A DNA stretch of 60,853 nt. Origin: UBA7803 sp041690675 (GTDB lineage Bacteria; Pseudomonadota; Gammaproteobacteria; Pseudomonadales; Azotimanducaceae). The notes below the pieces were generated by a model. That model was given only the letters and a program-made list of their open reading frames with translations, had not been told where the DNA came from and did not search any database. Position 1 is the stretch's first letter. Every line of letters starts with the position of its first letter. The stretch lies in NCBI GenBank assembly GCA_041690675.1, contig JAWLGU010000016.1, positions 1 through 60,853 of the forward strand, given 5' to 3'. The position numbers and the translations under genes are program-made. Positions 52,808 through 60,853 of the stretch are shown piece after piece.

Positions 52808-54001
52808 TCACGGTCTCTCGGTGACCTCCCGGTACAGGTCGGCGAGCCGATCCACCACCACTTCGGCGCGAAACCGTGACCAGGCAACGTTCCGGTTGTG
52901 CTCGGCCATTCGAGCGCGACGCTCCGGGTCGTTCAGCAGCGCGCTCATGTGCGCGGTCAGCTCCTCGGTCCGGATGTCGCGAAGCATCACGCCGTTGCGG
53001 CCATCGACGAACACATCCGGGATGCCGCCGGCCCGCCCTGTGATGATCGGCAGGCCCGCCGCCATGGCCTCGAGCAGGGAAACGGGGCAGCCCTCGCCGT
53101 AGTAGGTCGGAAAGACGAACAGGTCGGCGTCCAGCATTGCCTGGCCCTTTGCGCGGCCGCGCAGATAGCCGGGGAAACTTACGTGCTCGCGCATGCCCAG
53201 CGCGATGGTCCTCTGTATCAGCGCGTCCCGCTCCGGGCCGTCTCCTGCAATGACTAGATCGGCCTCCAGGCCGGCGCGGTGCAGTCGGGCAAACGCCTCC
53301 AGCGTCTCGAACACCCCCTTCTGCCTCACCAACCGGCCCAGGAAGAGCACCCGGAGCCGTGGATCGTCGCGTCGTCGCTCCACGCCGTCGTATATATCGG
53401 TGTCGAACATGGTCGAGGTGACGCGGACTTTGTCCCCCGGAATGCCCATGGCCATGAGCTCGTTTTTGAACTCCGTCGCCAGCACGCAGATGACCCGGGC
53501 ATGACCGAACAGAGAACGAAACGGGCGGCGCAGATAAGCCCGTGCAGCCACGTGCCGGGCCAGCCGGCCATTCCAACCATGGAAGTACACCAGCACCGAG
53601 TTGCAGCCGGCCCAGCGCAGGGATAGCAGGAAGAGCCCGTCCCTCAATAGCGAGGGCAAGTTCATGGACGGATTCACCTGGACGCAGTGAAAGCGGCCGC
53701 TGCGTGCCCGGCGGATCAGCCTGACGTTGTCGATGACGGGAGCCAGCAGGCTCGCCGGTCGCCATTCCCGCTTGCTCTCCCGGCCGATGGCGAGGTGCTC
53801 GGTGGATATGCGTTCTGGAAGGTAGCGCATGATGGAGCGTACGAAGTTCACAACCCCTCCCGGGGCCGCGAAAGACTTCGATAGGATCAGCACGTGCAAT
53901 GGACGCACCGCCTCCGTCACGCGAATGTAGTTGGCCCGACGGACCGGTGCGACCGGCGGCGTCCCCGGCCCCCGGAAAGAATCGGCTGGTGATGATGTCA
54001 C
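52808..54001 (-). CDS. Glycosyltransferase family 4
   Basis: 397 residues. LHVLILSKSFAAPGGVVNFV begins the GT-B fold; LRVLFLGRLVRQKGVFETLE, LVIAGDGPERDALI and FVFPTYYGEGCPVSLLEAMA (E-x7-E donor site) complete it. It probably adds a sugar in the smaller polysaccharide cluster. The first 30 residues are unlike homologues; a start nearer RPLHVLILSK is possible. Confidence 0.9.
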   Translation of the reverse strand: MTSSPADSFRGPGTPPVAPVRRANYIRVTEAVRPLHVLILSKSFAAPGGVVNFVRSIMRYLPERISTEHLAIGRESKREWRPASLLAPVIDNVRLIRRARSGRFHCVQVNPSMNLPSLLRDGLFLLSLRWAGCNSVLVYFHGWNGRLARHVAARAYLRRPFRSLFGHARVICVLATEFKNELMAMGIPGDKVRVTSTMFDTDIYDGVERRRDDPRLRVLFLGRLVRQKGVFETLEAFARLHRAGLEADLVIAGDGPERDALIQRTIALGMREHVSFPGYLRGRAKGQAMLDADLFVFPTYYGEGCPVSLLEAMAAGLPIITGRAGGIPDVFVDGRNGVMLRDIRTEELTAHMSALLNDPERRARMAEHNRNVAWSRFRAEVVVDRLADLYREVTERP

Positions 54002-54130
54002 AGGGCGAGGCTAGACAAATCACCTGCTCGAAGCATTGAGCAATGTCCATGCCGGTCCGACATCGCAATGTCAGCATGCTTGGCCTCCGATGAAGGACCT
54101 CTCGGAACTCGTATCCGTGGCAGGTGAGGC

Positions 54131-54817
54131 ATGTTGACGACGGCTACGTTGGCGCTGGTGGGTGGTGCAGCGTTCGGCTACTACGCACCGCACGCCCGGC
54201 GCTACCTCGTTCTGCCTGGCCTGGGTAGGCGGCTGGCGGCCAGTCGGACCGTGGTTCTGACCTACGACGACGGCCCCAGCTCCGCCCTGACGCCGCACCT
54301 GCTCGACGTGCTCGCCGCTCGCGGAGCCAGGGCCACCTTCTTCATGCTCGGTGCTCGGGCGCTGGAGTTCCCGGCCCTCGTGGATCGGGTGGCGGCCGGC
54401 GGCCACGAGGTGGCCTGCCACGGCCACGAGCACGTCAGCGCCTGGGCGACCTGGCCCTGGCGCGCCGTGGCCGACATAGACGCGGGATACCGGGCGCTGG
54501 CACCGTGGGTACCGGAGCACGGCGCATTCCGTCCGCCCCACGGCCGGTTGTCGCTGGCTACCTGGTTCGCTCTCCGGCGGAGGGGCGCGCCGGTCCACTG
54601 GTGGACGCTGGATTCCGGGGATACCCGCGCCGAGCGGCCGGCCCCGGACAGTGTCGCGCACGAGGTGGCGCGGGCGGGGGGCGGCATCGTGCTGCTGCAC
54701 GATGCCGATCGCGGTCCCGAACATGCGCAGTTCGTGTTTGCGGTGACGGAGTTAGTGCTGCAGACGGCGGCGCGCCGGGGGCTTCGGGTGCGGACCCTTA
54801 GTGAGTTGAAGGCGTGA
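54131..54817 (+). CDS. Polysaccharide deacetylase (NodB homology domain)
   Basis: 228 residues. N-terminal hydrophobic anchor (LTTATLALVGGAAFGYYAP), then NodB motifs: VVLTYDDGPSSALTPH (catalytic base Asp), CHGHEHVSAW (metal His pair), AFRPPHGRLS and IVLLHDADRG. It removes N-acetyl groups from amino sugars, exposing amines that a sulfotransferase could use. Its stop overlaps the Alg14-like start in GTGA. Confidence 0.88.
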   Translation: MLTTATLALVGGAAFGYYAPHARRYLVLPGLGRRLAASRTVVLTYDDGPSSALTPHLLDVLAARGARATFFMLGARALEFPALVDRVAAGGHEVACHGHEHVSAWATWPWRAVADIDAGYRALAPWVPEHGAFRPPHGRLSLATWFALRRRGAPVHWWTLDSGDTRAERPAPDSVAHEVARAGGGIVLLHDADRGPEHAQFVFAVTELVLQTAARRGLRVRTLSELKA

Positions 54818-55278
54818 GCGAGCACGGCCCCGCGACCAAGGTTCTGGCCGTGGCCTCGGGGGGAGGACATTGGGTCCAACTGCTGCGGGTGGTTCCCGCC
54901 TTCTCGGCCATGGAGGTGGTGTTCGTCACAGTCAGCGACGTGTACCGTGCTCAGGTCGGGGACCGGCGCTTCTATGCCATCGACGACGCCACGCGCTGGA
55001 ATCCCGGCCGCTTGCTCACGGTGGCGGCGCGGCTCGGAGCCATTCTGCGGAAGGAGCGGCCGGACCTGGTAATTTCCACCGGCGCGGCGCCCGGATACCT
55101 GGCTCTGCGCATGGGCAAGGCCTTCGGTGCACGGACGATCTGGATCGACAGCATCGCGAACGTCGATGCCTTGTCCCTATCGGGCCAGCGCGTAGGTCGC
55201 TACGCCGACCTCTGGCTCACACAGTGGCCGCACTTGGCGGGCAGCAATGGGCCGTATTTCGCGGGGACGGTGCTGTGA
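54814..55278 (+). CDS. Alg14-like glycosyltransferase subunit (PssD/Cps14F type)
   Basis: 154 residues. The acceptor/membrane half of a split GT28 enzyme. VLAVASGGGHWVQLLRVVP is the glycine-rich loop, RPDLVISTGAAPGYLALRMG and TIWIDSIANVDALSLSG are family motifs. It recruits the catalytic subunit encoded next to the membrane. GTG 54814 overlaps the deacetylase stop. Confidence 0.88.
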   Translation: MSEHGPATKVLAVASGGGHWVQLLRVVPAFSAMEVVFVTVSDVYRAQVGDRRFYAIDDATRWNPGRLLTVAARLGAILRKERPDLVISTGAAPGYLALRMGKAFGARTIWIDSIANVDALSLSGQRVGRYADLWLTQWPHLAGSNGPYFAGTVL

Positions 55279-55826
55279 TCTTCGTTACCGTTGGGGCTCA
55301 GATGCCGTTCGATCGACTCGTCGCAGCGGTGGACGACTGGGCACGTCGACATGGACGGCGGGACGTCTTCGCGCAGATCGGACCCGCGCGTCGTCGGCCT
55401 GAATTCATTCGCAGCACCGAATTTCTCGATCCGCCGGCTTTCCAGCGAGCGATGAGCGAAGCGGAGCTGATCGTCGCGCATGCCGGCATGGGCTCGATAC
55501 TGACAGCCCTCGAGCTGGGAAGGCCAATCCTGGTGATGCCACGCCTGGGCGCGCGGCGGGAGACCCGCAACGATCACCAGGTCGCGACGGCGCGGCGCTT
55601 TCGAGCCCTGGGACATGTCGCCGTTGCGTTCGACGAGCATGAGCTGGTGGAGGCGCTGGACCGTGGCAGTCGGGTGGTGCCCGAGCGAATCTCGGATCGG
55701 GCGAGCACGCAGCTGATCGATGCTCTGCGCGCATTCGCCCTGGGTGAGAACGTGGAGTCCGCGCTCCGCGAAGCTGGGGCGGCACGTGGTTCTCCATGCC
55801 CCGACAGCGTTCCAGGTCAGCCGTAG
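55275..55826 (+). CDS. Alg13-like glycosyltransferase catalytic subunit (PssE/Cps14G type)
   Basis: 183 residues. Catalytic half of the split GT28 enzyme: VIFVTVGAQMPFDRLVAAVD, AELIVAHAGMGSILTALELG (donor UDP-sugar loop) and ILVMPRLGARRETRNDHQ. Together the pair adds one sugar, such as GlcNAc, GlcA or Gal, to a lipid-linked acceptor. GTG 55275 overlaps its partner in GTGA. The 3' end overlaps mgtE by 10 bp. Confidence 0.88.
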   Translation: MIFVTVGAQMPFDRLVAAVDDWARRHGRRDVFAQIGPARRRPEFIRSTEFLDPPAFQRAMSEAELIVAHAGMGSILTALELGRPILVMPRLGARRETRNDHQVATARRFRALGHVAVAFDEHELVEALDRGSRVVPERISDRASTQLIDALRAFALGENVESALREAGAARGSPCPDSVPGQP

Positions 55827-57160
55827 GCGATGGTGGCCAGGCCGAGGAAGATGAAGAATCCGGCGACGTCGGTGATGGTGGTGAGCACCACGCCACCCGC
55901 CAGCGCCGGATCGATGTCCAGGGAGCGGAGGATGGCGGGGAGCAGGGCGCCGGCCACTCCGGCGATGATCAGGTTGACCACCATGGCGATGGCGATGACG
56001 CCGCCGAGGACGAGGTCCTGGAACGCGAAGGCTGCGGCGACGGCCACTACCGCCGCCAGCAGCAGGCCGTTCAGCGCCGCCACCAGGAACTCGCGGTTGA
56101 GCAGGTAGGCGAGGTTGGCGCGGCCGATGTGGCCGAGCGCGATGCCCCGGATCACCAGGGTCAGCGTCTGGGTGCCGGCGATGCCCCCCATGCTCGCGAC
56201 GATGGGCATGAGCACGGCCAGCGCCACCACCTTGGCGATGGTCTCCTCGAAGATGTTGATCACCGCCGAGGCGAGGAAGGCGGTCATCAGGTTGATGCCG
56301 AGCCACAGCGCGCGCCGCCGCACGGTGGTGAAGATCGGCGCGAACGTATCCTCTTCGAGATCCAGGCCTGCCGGTGCCAGCAGGGCCTCCTCGGCGTCGG
56401 CGCGAATCACGTCCACCACGTCGTCGATGGTGATGCGGCCGAGCAGCCGGCCCTCGCTGTCGATCACCGGGGCCGACACCAGGTCCTGGTCGGTGAAGAT
56501 GCGCGCCACCTCGGAGTCGCGCATGTCCACGTGGATGGCGGCGGCATCCGTATCCATGATCTCCCGGACGGTCACGGAGGGGTCGGCCGCGAGCAGCCGC
56601 GACACCGGCAGCACGCCCAGGTACTCGTCCTGCTTGTTCACCACGATGAGGGAGTCCAGGGGGTCCGGCAGGTCCTTGCGCAGCCGCAGATAGCGCAGCA
56701 CCAGCTCCACGGAGTGACGGGCCTGCACCGTGATGGTGTCGGTGTTCATCAGGCCGCCGGCGCTGTCCTCGGGATACGACAGCACCGCCTCCACGCGGGC
56801 GCGGTCCTTGGCGTCCATGGCCGCCAGCACCTCGCGGGAAAGGGTGGCGGGGAGCTGCTGGAGAATGTCCGCGAAGTCGTCGGTGTCGAGCTCGTCGGCG
56901 GCGGCTACCAGCTGGGCCGTGTCCATGGACTCCAGGAAGCCGGCGCGGACGTCTTCCCCCAGGTACTGGAGCACCTGGTTCTCTTCCTCCTCGTCCAGCA
57001 GCTCCCACAGCACGCGGCGCATCTTCGGCGGGCTGGAGGAGAGAAGGTTGGCGATCTCCTGGGGCCGCAGGGATTCCAGGAGGTAGCGGGTCTCCTCGAT
57101 GGTGCCGGCGCCGAAGGAGTCGATGACCTCGTCGAGGCGGTCCTGGAGCGGTCTAGCCAT
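55817..57160 (-). CDS. mgtE: Magnesium transporter MgtE
   Basis: 447 residues. N-terminal MgtE_N domain (EETRYLLESLRPQEIANLL), two CBS domains (about 135-255, VLRYLRLRKDLPDPLDSLIV and DLVSAPVIDSEGRLLGRITI) and five membrane helices with the pore segment SMGGIAGTQTLTLVIRGIAL. CBS domains close the channel when cytoplasmic Mg is high. First of the rpoN-linked minus-strand run seen from its 3' side. Confidence 0.95.
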   Translation of the reverse strand: MARPLQDRLDEVIDSFGAGTIEETRYLLESLRPQEIANLLSSSPPKMRRVLWELLDEEEENQVLQYLGEDVRAGFLESMDTAQLVAAADELDTDDFADILQQLPATLSREVLAAMDAKDRARVEAVLSYPEDSAGGLMNTDTITVQARHSVELVLRYLRLRKDLPDPLDSLIVVNKQDEYLGVLPVSRLLAADPSVTVREIMDTDAAAIHVDMRDSEVARIFTDQDLVSAPVIDSEGRLLGRITIDDVVDVIRADAEEALLAPAGLDLEEDTFAPIFTTVRRRALWLGINLMTAFLASAVINIFEETIAKVVALAVLMPIVASMGGIAGTQTLTLVIRGIALGHIGRANLAYLLNREFLVAALNGLLLAAVVAVAAAFAFQDLVLGGVIAIAMVVNLIIAGVAGALLPAILRSLDIDPALAGGVVLTTITDVAGFFIFLGLATIAYG

Positions 57161-57178
57161 TCAGCGGGCCCCCCAGGG

Positions 57179-57448
57179 TCAGTCGAGCTCGCCGAAGCCG
57201 TTGCCGATGAGGTCTTTCAGAGCCGTGAAAGCCTCGTCCTCGTCGGGCCCCGCCACCGTCAGCGTCACCTCGCTGCCCGCCGGTGCGGCCAGCAGCATCA
57301 CGCTCATGATGCTCTTGCCGTCCGCTTCCGTGCCGGCCTTGCCCAGACGCACGTCGCTCTGAAAGGTCCTGGCCAGATTCACGAACTTGCTGGCGGCTCG
57401 GGCGTGCAGGCCCAGCGGGTTGACGATGGTGAGGATCTCCTGGGGCAC
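57179..57448 (-). CDS. ptsO: HPr-like phosphocarrier (NPr)
   Basis: 89 residues. Carries phosphate in the nitrogen-related PTS between EI-Ntr and PtsN. The phospho-His lies in NPLGLHARAASKFVNLA, and GKSIMSVMLLAAPAGSEVTL is the regulatory-site region. GTG 57448 gives the usual HPr length and has a GGA site upstream. Lies downstream of rapZ. Confidence 0.92.
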   Translation of the reverse strand: MPQEILTIVNPLGLHARAASKFVNLARTFQSDVRLGKAGTEADGKSIMSVMLLAAPAGSEVTLTVAGPDEDEAFTALKDLIGNGFGELD

Positions 57449-57491
57449 TCGAGTGTCCTTCGACTTGTCGGGTCGGGGTCGCTGGCGACGA

Positions 57492-58367
57492 TCAGGCGGT
57501 CGTTGCCAGCGCTTCGCGTTCCAGCTCGCGGTGGCGCACCAGGACGCTGGCGAACCGGTCCGCGAAGCGGATGCCGAGCTTCTCGGCCATGTAAACGCTG
57601 CGATGCTGCCCGCCCGTGCAGCCGATGGCAACCGTCATGTAGGTTCTGTGGTCTTCCTCGAAGCGCGGCACCCAGCGCTCGAGGTAGTCGCAGAGGTCGC
57701 GATACATCTCCTGCACCAGGGGGTCGGCATCCAGGAACGTCGCCACCGCATCGTCGAGTCCGGTGAGCGGGCGAAGGTCGTTGACCCAGTACGGGTTCGG
57801 CAGGCAGCGGATGTCGAAGACCAGGTCGGCGTCTACCGGCACGCCGAACTTGTAGCCGAAGGAACGAAACAGCAGGGACAGGCCCAGTCGGGCGCTGCCG
57901 ATGATCCGGGTGGCGATGAGATCCGTGAGCTGATGCCCGCGCAGGGCGGTGGTGTCGATGATCAGGTCCGCCACGTCCGAGATGCTCTCGAGCACCTCCC
58001 GCTCGGCCTCGATGGCCTGCAGCAAGTCGGTGTGCTCGTCGGTGAGGGGATGCCGGCGCCGGGTTTCGCTGAAGCGTTTGACCAGGGTGGCGGAGAGCGC
58101 GTCCAGATAGATCACCTGGCAGTCCACGTCCATGCGATCGAGGGAGAGCAGGATCTCCGGGAAGCGCTCGAGATCCCGGCTGCGGGCGTCGATGCAGACG
58201 GCCACGTGGTCCCCTTGCTGCATGGGGTCGCGCAGGGCGTTGTGGACCAGCGACTGCAGCAGATTGACGGGGAAGTTGTCGATGCAGTTGTAGCCGGCAT
58301 CCTCCAGCGAGCGCAGCGCCGTGGTCTTACCCGACCCGGAGCGCCCGCTGATGATGATCAGCTTCAT
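57492..58367 (-). CDS. rapZ: RNase adapter RapZ
   Basis: 291 residues. N-terminal kinase-like domain with Walker A IISGRSGSGKTTALRSLED (about 5-23), C-terminal RNA-binding domain with RSFGYKFGVPVDADLVFDIR and GCTGGQHRSVYMAEKL. In enterobacteria it guides RNase E to GlmZ and so tunes GlmS, the source of UDP-GlcNAc; other hosts may use it differently. ATG 58367 overlaps the ptsN stop. Confidence 0.95.
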   Translation of the reverse strand: MKLIIISGRSGSGKTTALRSLEDAGYNCIDNFPVNLLQSLVHNALRDPMQQGDHVAVCIDARSRDLERFPEILLSLDRMDVDCQVIYLDALSATLVKRFSETRRRHPLTDEHTDLLQAIEAEREVLESISDVADLIIDTTALRGHQLTDLIATRIIGSARLGLSLLFRSFGYKFGVPVDADLVFDIRCLPNPYWVNDLRPLTGLDDAVATFLDADPLVQEMYRDLCDYLERWVPRFEEDHRTYMTVAIGCTGGQHRSVYMAEKLGIRFADRFASVLVRHRELEREALATTA

Positions 58368-58828
58368 GCGGCCTGGCTGCTCGCCAGCCCGATCAGCGTC
58401 TCGTACAGGTCGGCGTCGCTTTTCTGGCTGCGCAGCCGGCGCCGATTCTCCGGGTCCTGAAACAGCCGGGCGAGCATGGCCAGCACCTCCAGATGGGCGC
58501 TCGTTTCCTCGGGCGGCACCACCAGCACGAACAGCATGTCCACGCCCTCGCCGTCGGGGGCGTCGTAGTCCACGGGCGCCGCCAGCTTGACGAAGGCGCC
58601 GAGTATGCGCGGGCACGGAATCCGGCAGTGGGGAATGGCGACCCCATCCCCGAGTGCGGTGCTGCCCAGGCGCTCCCGGTTCATCAGCTCGTCGAAGAGC
58701 TCCCGGGCCGGAAGCTCCGGGTAGGCAGAGGCCATCAGGTCGCTGGCGAGCTCCAGGGCGCGCTTGCGTGATTGTGCGTCGACCTCGGTGCGTGTGGTGG
58801 CCGGGCTGAGAATTCGCGTGATATCCAT
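58364..58828 (-). CDS. ptsN: Nitrogen-regulatory PTS EIIA protein PtsN
   Basis: 154 residues. The active His sits in GVAIPHCRIPCPRILGAFVK (about 63-82); LERLGSTALGDGVAIPH is the family signature. It receives phosphate from NPr and controls potassium transport and other targets. Coupled to rapZ by ATGA. Confidence 0.95.
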   Translation of the reverse strand: MDITRILSPATTRTEVDAQSRKRALELASDLMASAYPELPARELFDELMNRERLGSTALGDGVAIPHCRIPCPRILGAFVKLAAPVDYDAPDGEGVDMLFVLVVPPEETSAHLEVLAMLARLFQDPENRRRLRSQKSDADLYETLIGLASSQAA

Positions 58829-58849
58829 AGTGGAAGTGGTTCGGGGAAC

Positions 58850-59149
58850 CTAACGGCCGTGGTGGCGGTTGACGAGTTTCTCTTTGTGCTTGAGGAGCTG
58901 GCGATCGAGCTTGTCCGCCAGCATGTCGATGGCGGCATACATGTCGTCGCTGTCGGCGTCGGCGAACAGCTCCGCTCCGCTGACGTGTACCGTGGCCTCA
59001 GCGCGCTGCTTCACCTTCTCGACCGAGAGGACCACGTGGATGTTGTTGATGTTCTCGAAGTGACGCTCGAGGCGCGAGAGCTTCTCGGCGGTGTAGCTCC
59101 GCAGTGCGTCCGTGACGTCCACGTGATGCCCGGTGATGTTCAACTGCAT
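58850..59149 (-). CDS. hpf: Ribosome hibernation promoting factor, short form
   Basis: 99 residues, the short HPF/YfiA type. MQLNITGHHVDVTDALRSYT, FENINNIHVVLSVEKVKQRA and DMYAAIDMLADKLDRQLLKH are diagnostic. It joins 70S into inactive 100S particles in stationary phase. ATG 59149 has GGAGAG five bases upstream; the longer reading is rejected. Confidence 0.95.
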   Translation of the reverse strand: MQLNITGHHVDVTDALRSYTAEKLSRLERHFENINNIHVVLSVEKVKQRAEATVHVSGAELFADADSDDMYAAIDMLADKLDRQLLKHKEKLVNRHHGR

Positions 59150-59169
59150 GTAGTCTCTCCATGGTCGTG

Positions 59170-60723
59170 TCAAACCAGTCGCTTGCGCTCGTTGGATGGC
59201 GGAATCGCCATGGATTCCCGGTACTTGGCCACGGTGCGCCGCGCGACGTTGATGTTCTGTTTGGCGAGTATTGCCGCTATCTTGTTGTCGCTCAACGGCT
59301 TCCTCGGATTCTCCTCCGCCGTGAGCTTCTTGATCAGCGCCCGGATGGCGGTGCTGGACACCTCGCCGCCGGAGCTGGTGGACACGTGGCTGGAGAAGAA
59401 GTACTTCAGCTCGAAGATCCCCCGGGGGGTGTGCATGTACTTGCGGTTGGTGACCCGCGAGATGGTGGATTCGTGCATGTCCACGGCTTCGGCGATGTCG
59501 TGCAGCACCAGCGGTTTCATCGCCTCCTCGCCGTACTCCAGAAAACCTCGCTGGTGCTCGACGATCTTCGTTGCGACCTTCAGAAGGGTCTCGTTGCGGC
59601 TCTGCAGGCTCTTCAGAAACCAGCGCGCCTCCTGCAGGTTGTCCCGCAGATAGGTGTTGTCGGAGCTGTTGTCAGCCCGTTTGACCAGGCTCGCATAGGT
59701 GTCGTTGATGCGCAGCCGCGGCGTGGCTTCGGCGTTCAGCTCCACGTTCCAGCGGCCGTTCTTACGGGTCACCAGGACGTCCGGCACCACGTACTCCGGG
59801 GCCTCGGTGGCGATGCTCGAGCCGGGGCGCGGGTTCAGCGACTGGATGAGATGGATCACCTCGGCGAGCTGCTCTTCGTTGAGCTTGAGCTTGCGCTTCA
59901 GGGCGGCGAAATCCCGCCCGGCCAGGAGGTCGAGGTGCTCGTCCACCAGAACCCGCGCTTCCGCCACCCAGGGAGTGTCCGCCGGCAGTTGTCTGAGCTG
60001 CAGCGACAGACACTCGGCCAGATTGCGGGCGCCTACGCCGGTGGGGTCGAACTGCTGAATGCGCTTGAGCACCGCTACCACCTCGTCGGGCTCCACCTCC
60101 GGGGTATCTCCGTCGAAGGGGCCGACGCTTTCGGCGATCTCCTCCACGGTGGCGGTGAGCATGCCGTCGGAGTCGATGGCATCGATGATGCAAACGGCGA
60201 TGGTGCGGTCCAGGTCCGACATGGGCGTGAGGTTGAGCTGCCACATCAGGTGATCCTGGAGGCTCTCCGCGGCACTGTTGCGGGAGTCGAGATCCCAGTC
60301 GTCATCCGGCGCCGGGCCGCTGACGGTGGAGCTGCCTTGATAGATGTCGTCCCACTGGGTGTCCACCGGGAGATCGTCGGGGATCGGCTCGTCCCACTCC
60401 GCCAGATCGCGCTCACTGGCGTCCTGGGCCGCCTCCAGAGGATCGGCCGCCTCCGCGAACGAGTCGGAGTCTTCGCGCTCCGTTCCGGCGAGCTCCGTGG
60501 GGTCACCGTCCTCTGCGTTGGCATCGCGCTCGCGGTTCTCGATCTCCTCCTGAGAGAGCTCTTCGATCTCCTCTTCGAGCTCGAGCATAGGGTTGGATTC
60601 CAGGGCCGTCTGGATCTCCTGCTGCAGATCCAGGCTCGACAGCTGCAGCAGGCGAATTGCCTGCTGCAGTTGAGGGGTCATGGTCAACTGCTGACCGAGC
60701 TTGAGTGACAGCGTCTGTTTCAT
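59170..60723 (-). CDS. rpoN: RNA polymerase sigma-54 factor
   Basis: 517 residues. Region I LKLGQQLTMTPQLQQAIRLL (Gln/Leu-rich activator contact), acidic region II (about 45-105), core-binding domain, HTH (DIAEAVDMHESTISRVTNRK) and the RpoN box ARRTVAKYRESMAIP near the end. It reads -24/-12 promoters with an enhancer-binding ATPase. The standard neighbour order lptB-rpoN-hpf-ptsN-rapZ is kept. Confidence 0.97.
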   Translation of the reverse strand: MKQTLSLKLGQQLTMTPQLQQAIRLLQLSSLDLQQEIQTALESNPMLELEEEIEELSQEEIENRERDANAEDGDPTELAGTEREDSDSFAEAADPLEAAQDASERDLAEWDEPIPDDLPVDTQWDDIYQGSSTVSGPAPDDDWDLDSRNSAAESLQDHLMWQLNLTPMSDLDRTIAVCIIDAIDSDGMLTATVEEIAESVGPFDGDTPEVEPDEVVAVLKRIQQFDPTGVGARNLAECLSLQLRQLPADTPWVAEARVLVDEHLDLLAGRDFAALKRKLKLNEEQLAEVIHLIQSLNPRPGSSIATEAPEYVVPDVLVTRKNGRWNVELNAEATPRLRINDTYASLVKRADNSSDNTYLRDNLQEARWFLKSLQSRNETLLKVATKIVEHQRGFLEYGEEAMKPLVLHDIAEAVDMHESTISRVTNRKYMHTPRGIFELKYFFSSHVSTSSGGEVSSTAIRALIKKLTAEENPRKPLSDNKIAAILAKQNINVARRTVAKYRESMAIPPSNERKRLV

Positions 60724-60759
60724 ACTGCAAAGGCGGGTGACGGCAGCCGCTCACCCGGG

Positions 60760-60853
60760 CTATAGCCTGAATCCTTCTCCCAGATACACACTTCTTACCG
60801 TCTCGTTGGCAAGTATGGTGCCAGGATCGCCATCTGCAATGATACGACCCGTA
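60760..60853 (-). CDS. lptB: LPS export ABC ATPase LptB, C-terminal fragment
   Basis: Only the last 30 codons are in the window, cut by the right edge. GRIIADGDPGTILANETVRS and VYLGEGFRL match the LptB C-terminus, whose end contacts LptF/G. Its place directly upstream of rpoN agrees. The 36 bases between the stop and rpoN show nothing notable. Confidence 0.85.
   Translation of the reverse strand, partial: TGRIIADGDPGTILANETVRSVYLGEGFRL

Noticed and set aside
51777..54077. A fused 766-residue glycan protein on the minus strand
   Set aside because: The N-terminal part is out of frame with the glycosyltransferase read from 54001; the sulfotransferase starts on its own at 52805.
55796..57766. 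656-codon plus-strand reading opposite mgtE and the HPr gene
   Set aside because: Shadow frame; the opposite strand holds conserved genes.

Overview
The window is one stretch of a GC-rich gammaproteobacterial chromosome, probably from a metagenome or short-read assembly. Housekeeping blocks in typical gammaproteobacterial order support this: gatCAB next to mreBCD, then maf, rng, yhdP, tldD, yjgA and pmbA, and at the right end mgtE, an HPr gene, rapZ, ptsN, hpf, rpoN and lptB. The exact family cannot be fixed; a Chromatiales or Ectothiorhodospiraceae-like lineage is a guess. Both edges cut genes: a single-chain glycyl-tRNA synthetase on the left and lptB on the right.

Layout. 1-2.9 kb holds glyS, a DUF6316 gene, an XRE regulator/nucleotidyltransferase toxin-antitoxin-like pair and the remains of a vapBC pair, broken by 100 N. 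3.0-6.2 kb holds an acyl-CoA ligase, an SDR dehydrogenase and a DUF1499 membrane protein. 6.2-31.6 kb is a large exopolysaccharide island. 31.8-34.5 kb holds a YfcE-like phosphodiesterase, an SCP2-type thiolase with its DUF35 partner, and a CBS protein. 34.5-49.7 kb is housekeeping. 49.8-55.8 kb is a second, smaller polysaccharide cluster. 55.8-60.85 kb is the mgtE-to-lptB run.

The polysaccharide genes form an almost complete assembly line. A polyprenyl-phosphate sugar-1-phosphate transferase starts the lipid-linked unit. At least six glycosyltransferases, an Alg13/Alg14-like split enzyme and a GINT1-like protein extend it. A PglK-type ABC exporter could flip it (no Wzx is visible). An O-antigen-ligase/Wzy-like membrane protein could polymerise it. 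A Wzz/GumC protein, a BY-kinase, an OPX export protein, a PEP-CTERM-type beta-barrel and an ExeA-like ATPase would control length and export. Four different sulfotransferases, a secreted heparin-lyase-like protein, a heparinase II/III-family protein, a NodB deacetylase and an alkaline-phosphatase-superfamily protein suggest a sulfated, acetyl-modified, possibly uronic-acid-containing polymer. The chemistry is inference.

Two cautions. Both runs of exactly 100 N (2356-2455 and 30447-30546) are flanked by identical 99-bp sequences. This is what joining two contigs that share a k-mer overlap would produce, so each 99-bp pair is probably one real copy. I found no rRNA, tRNA, CRISPR array, insertion sequence or prophage gene.
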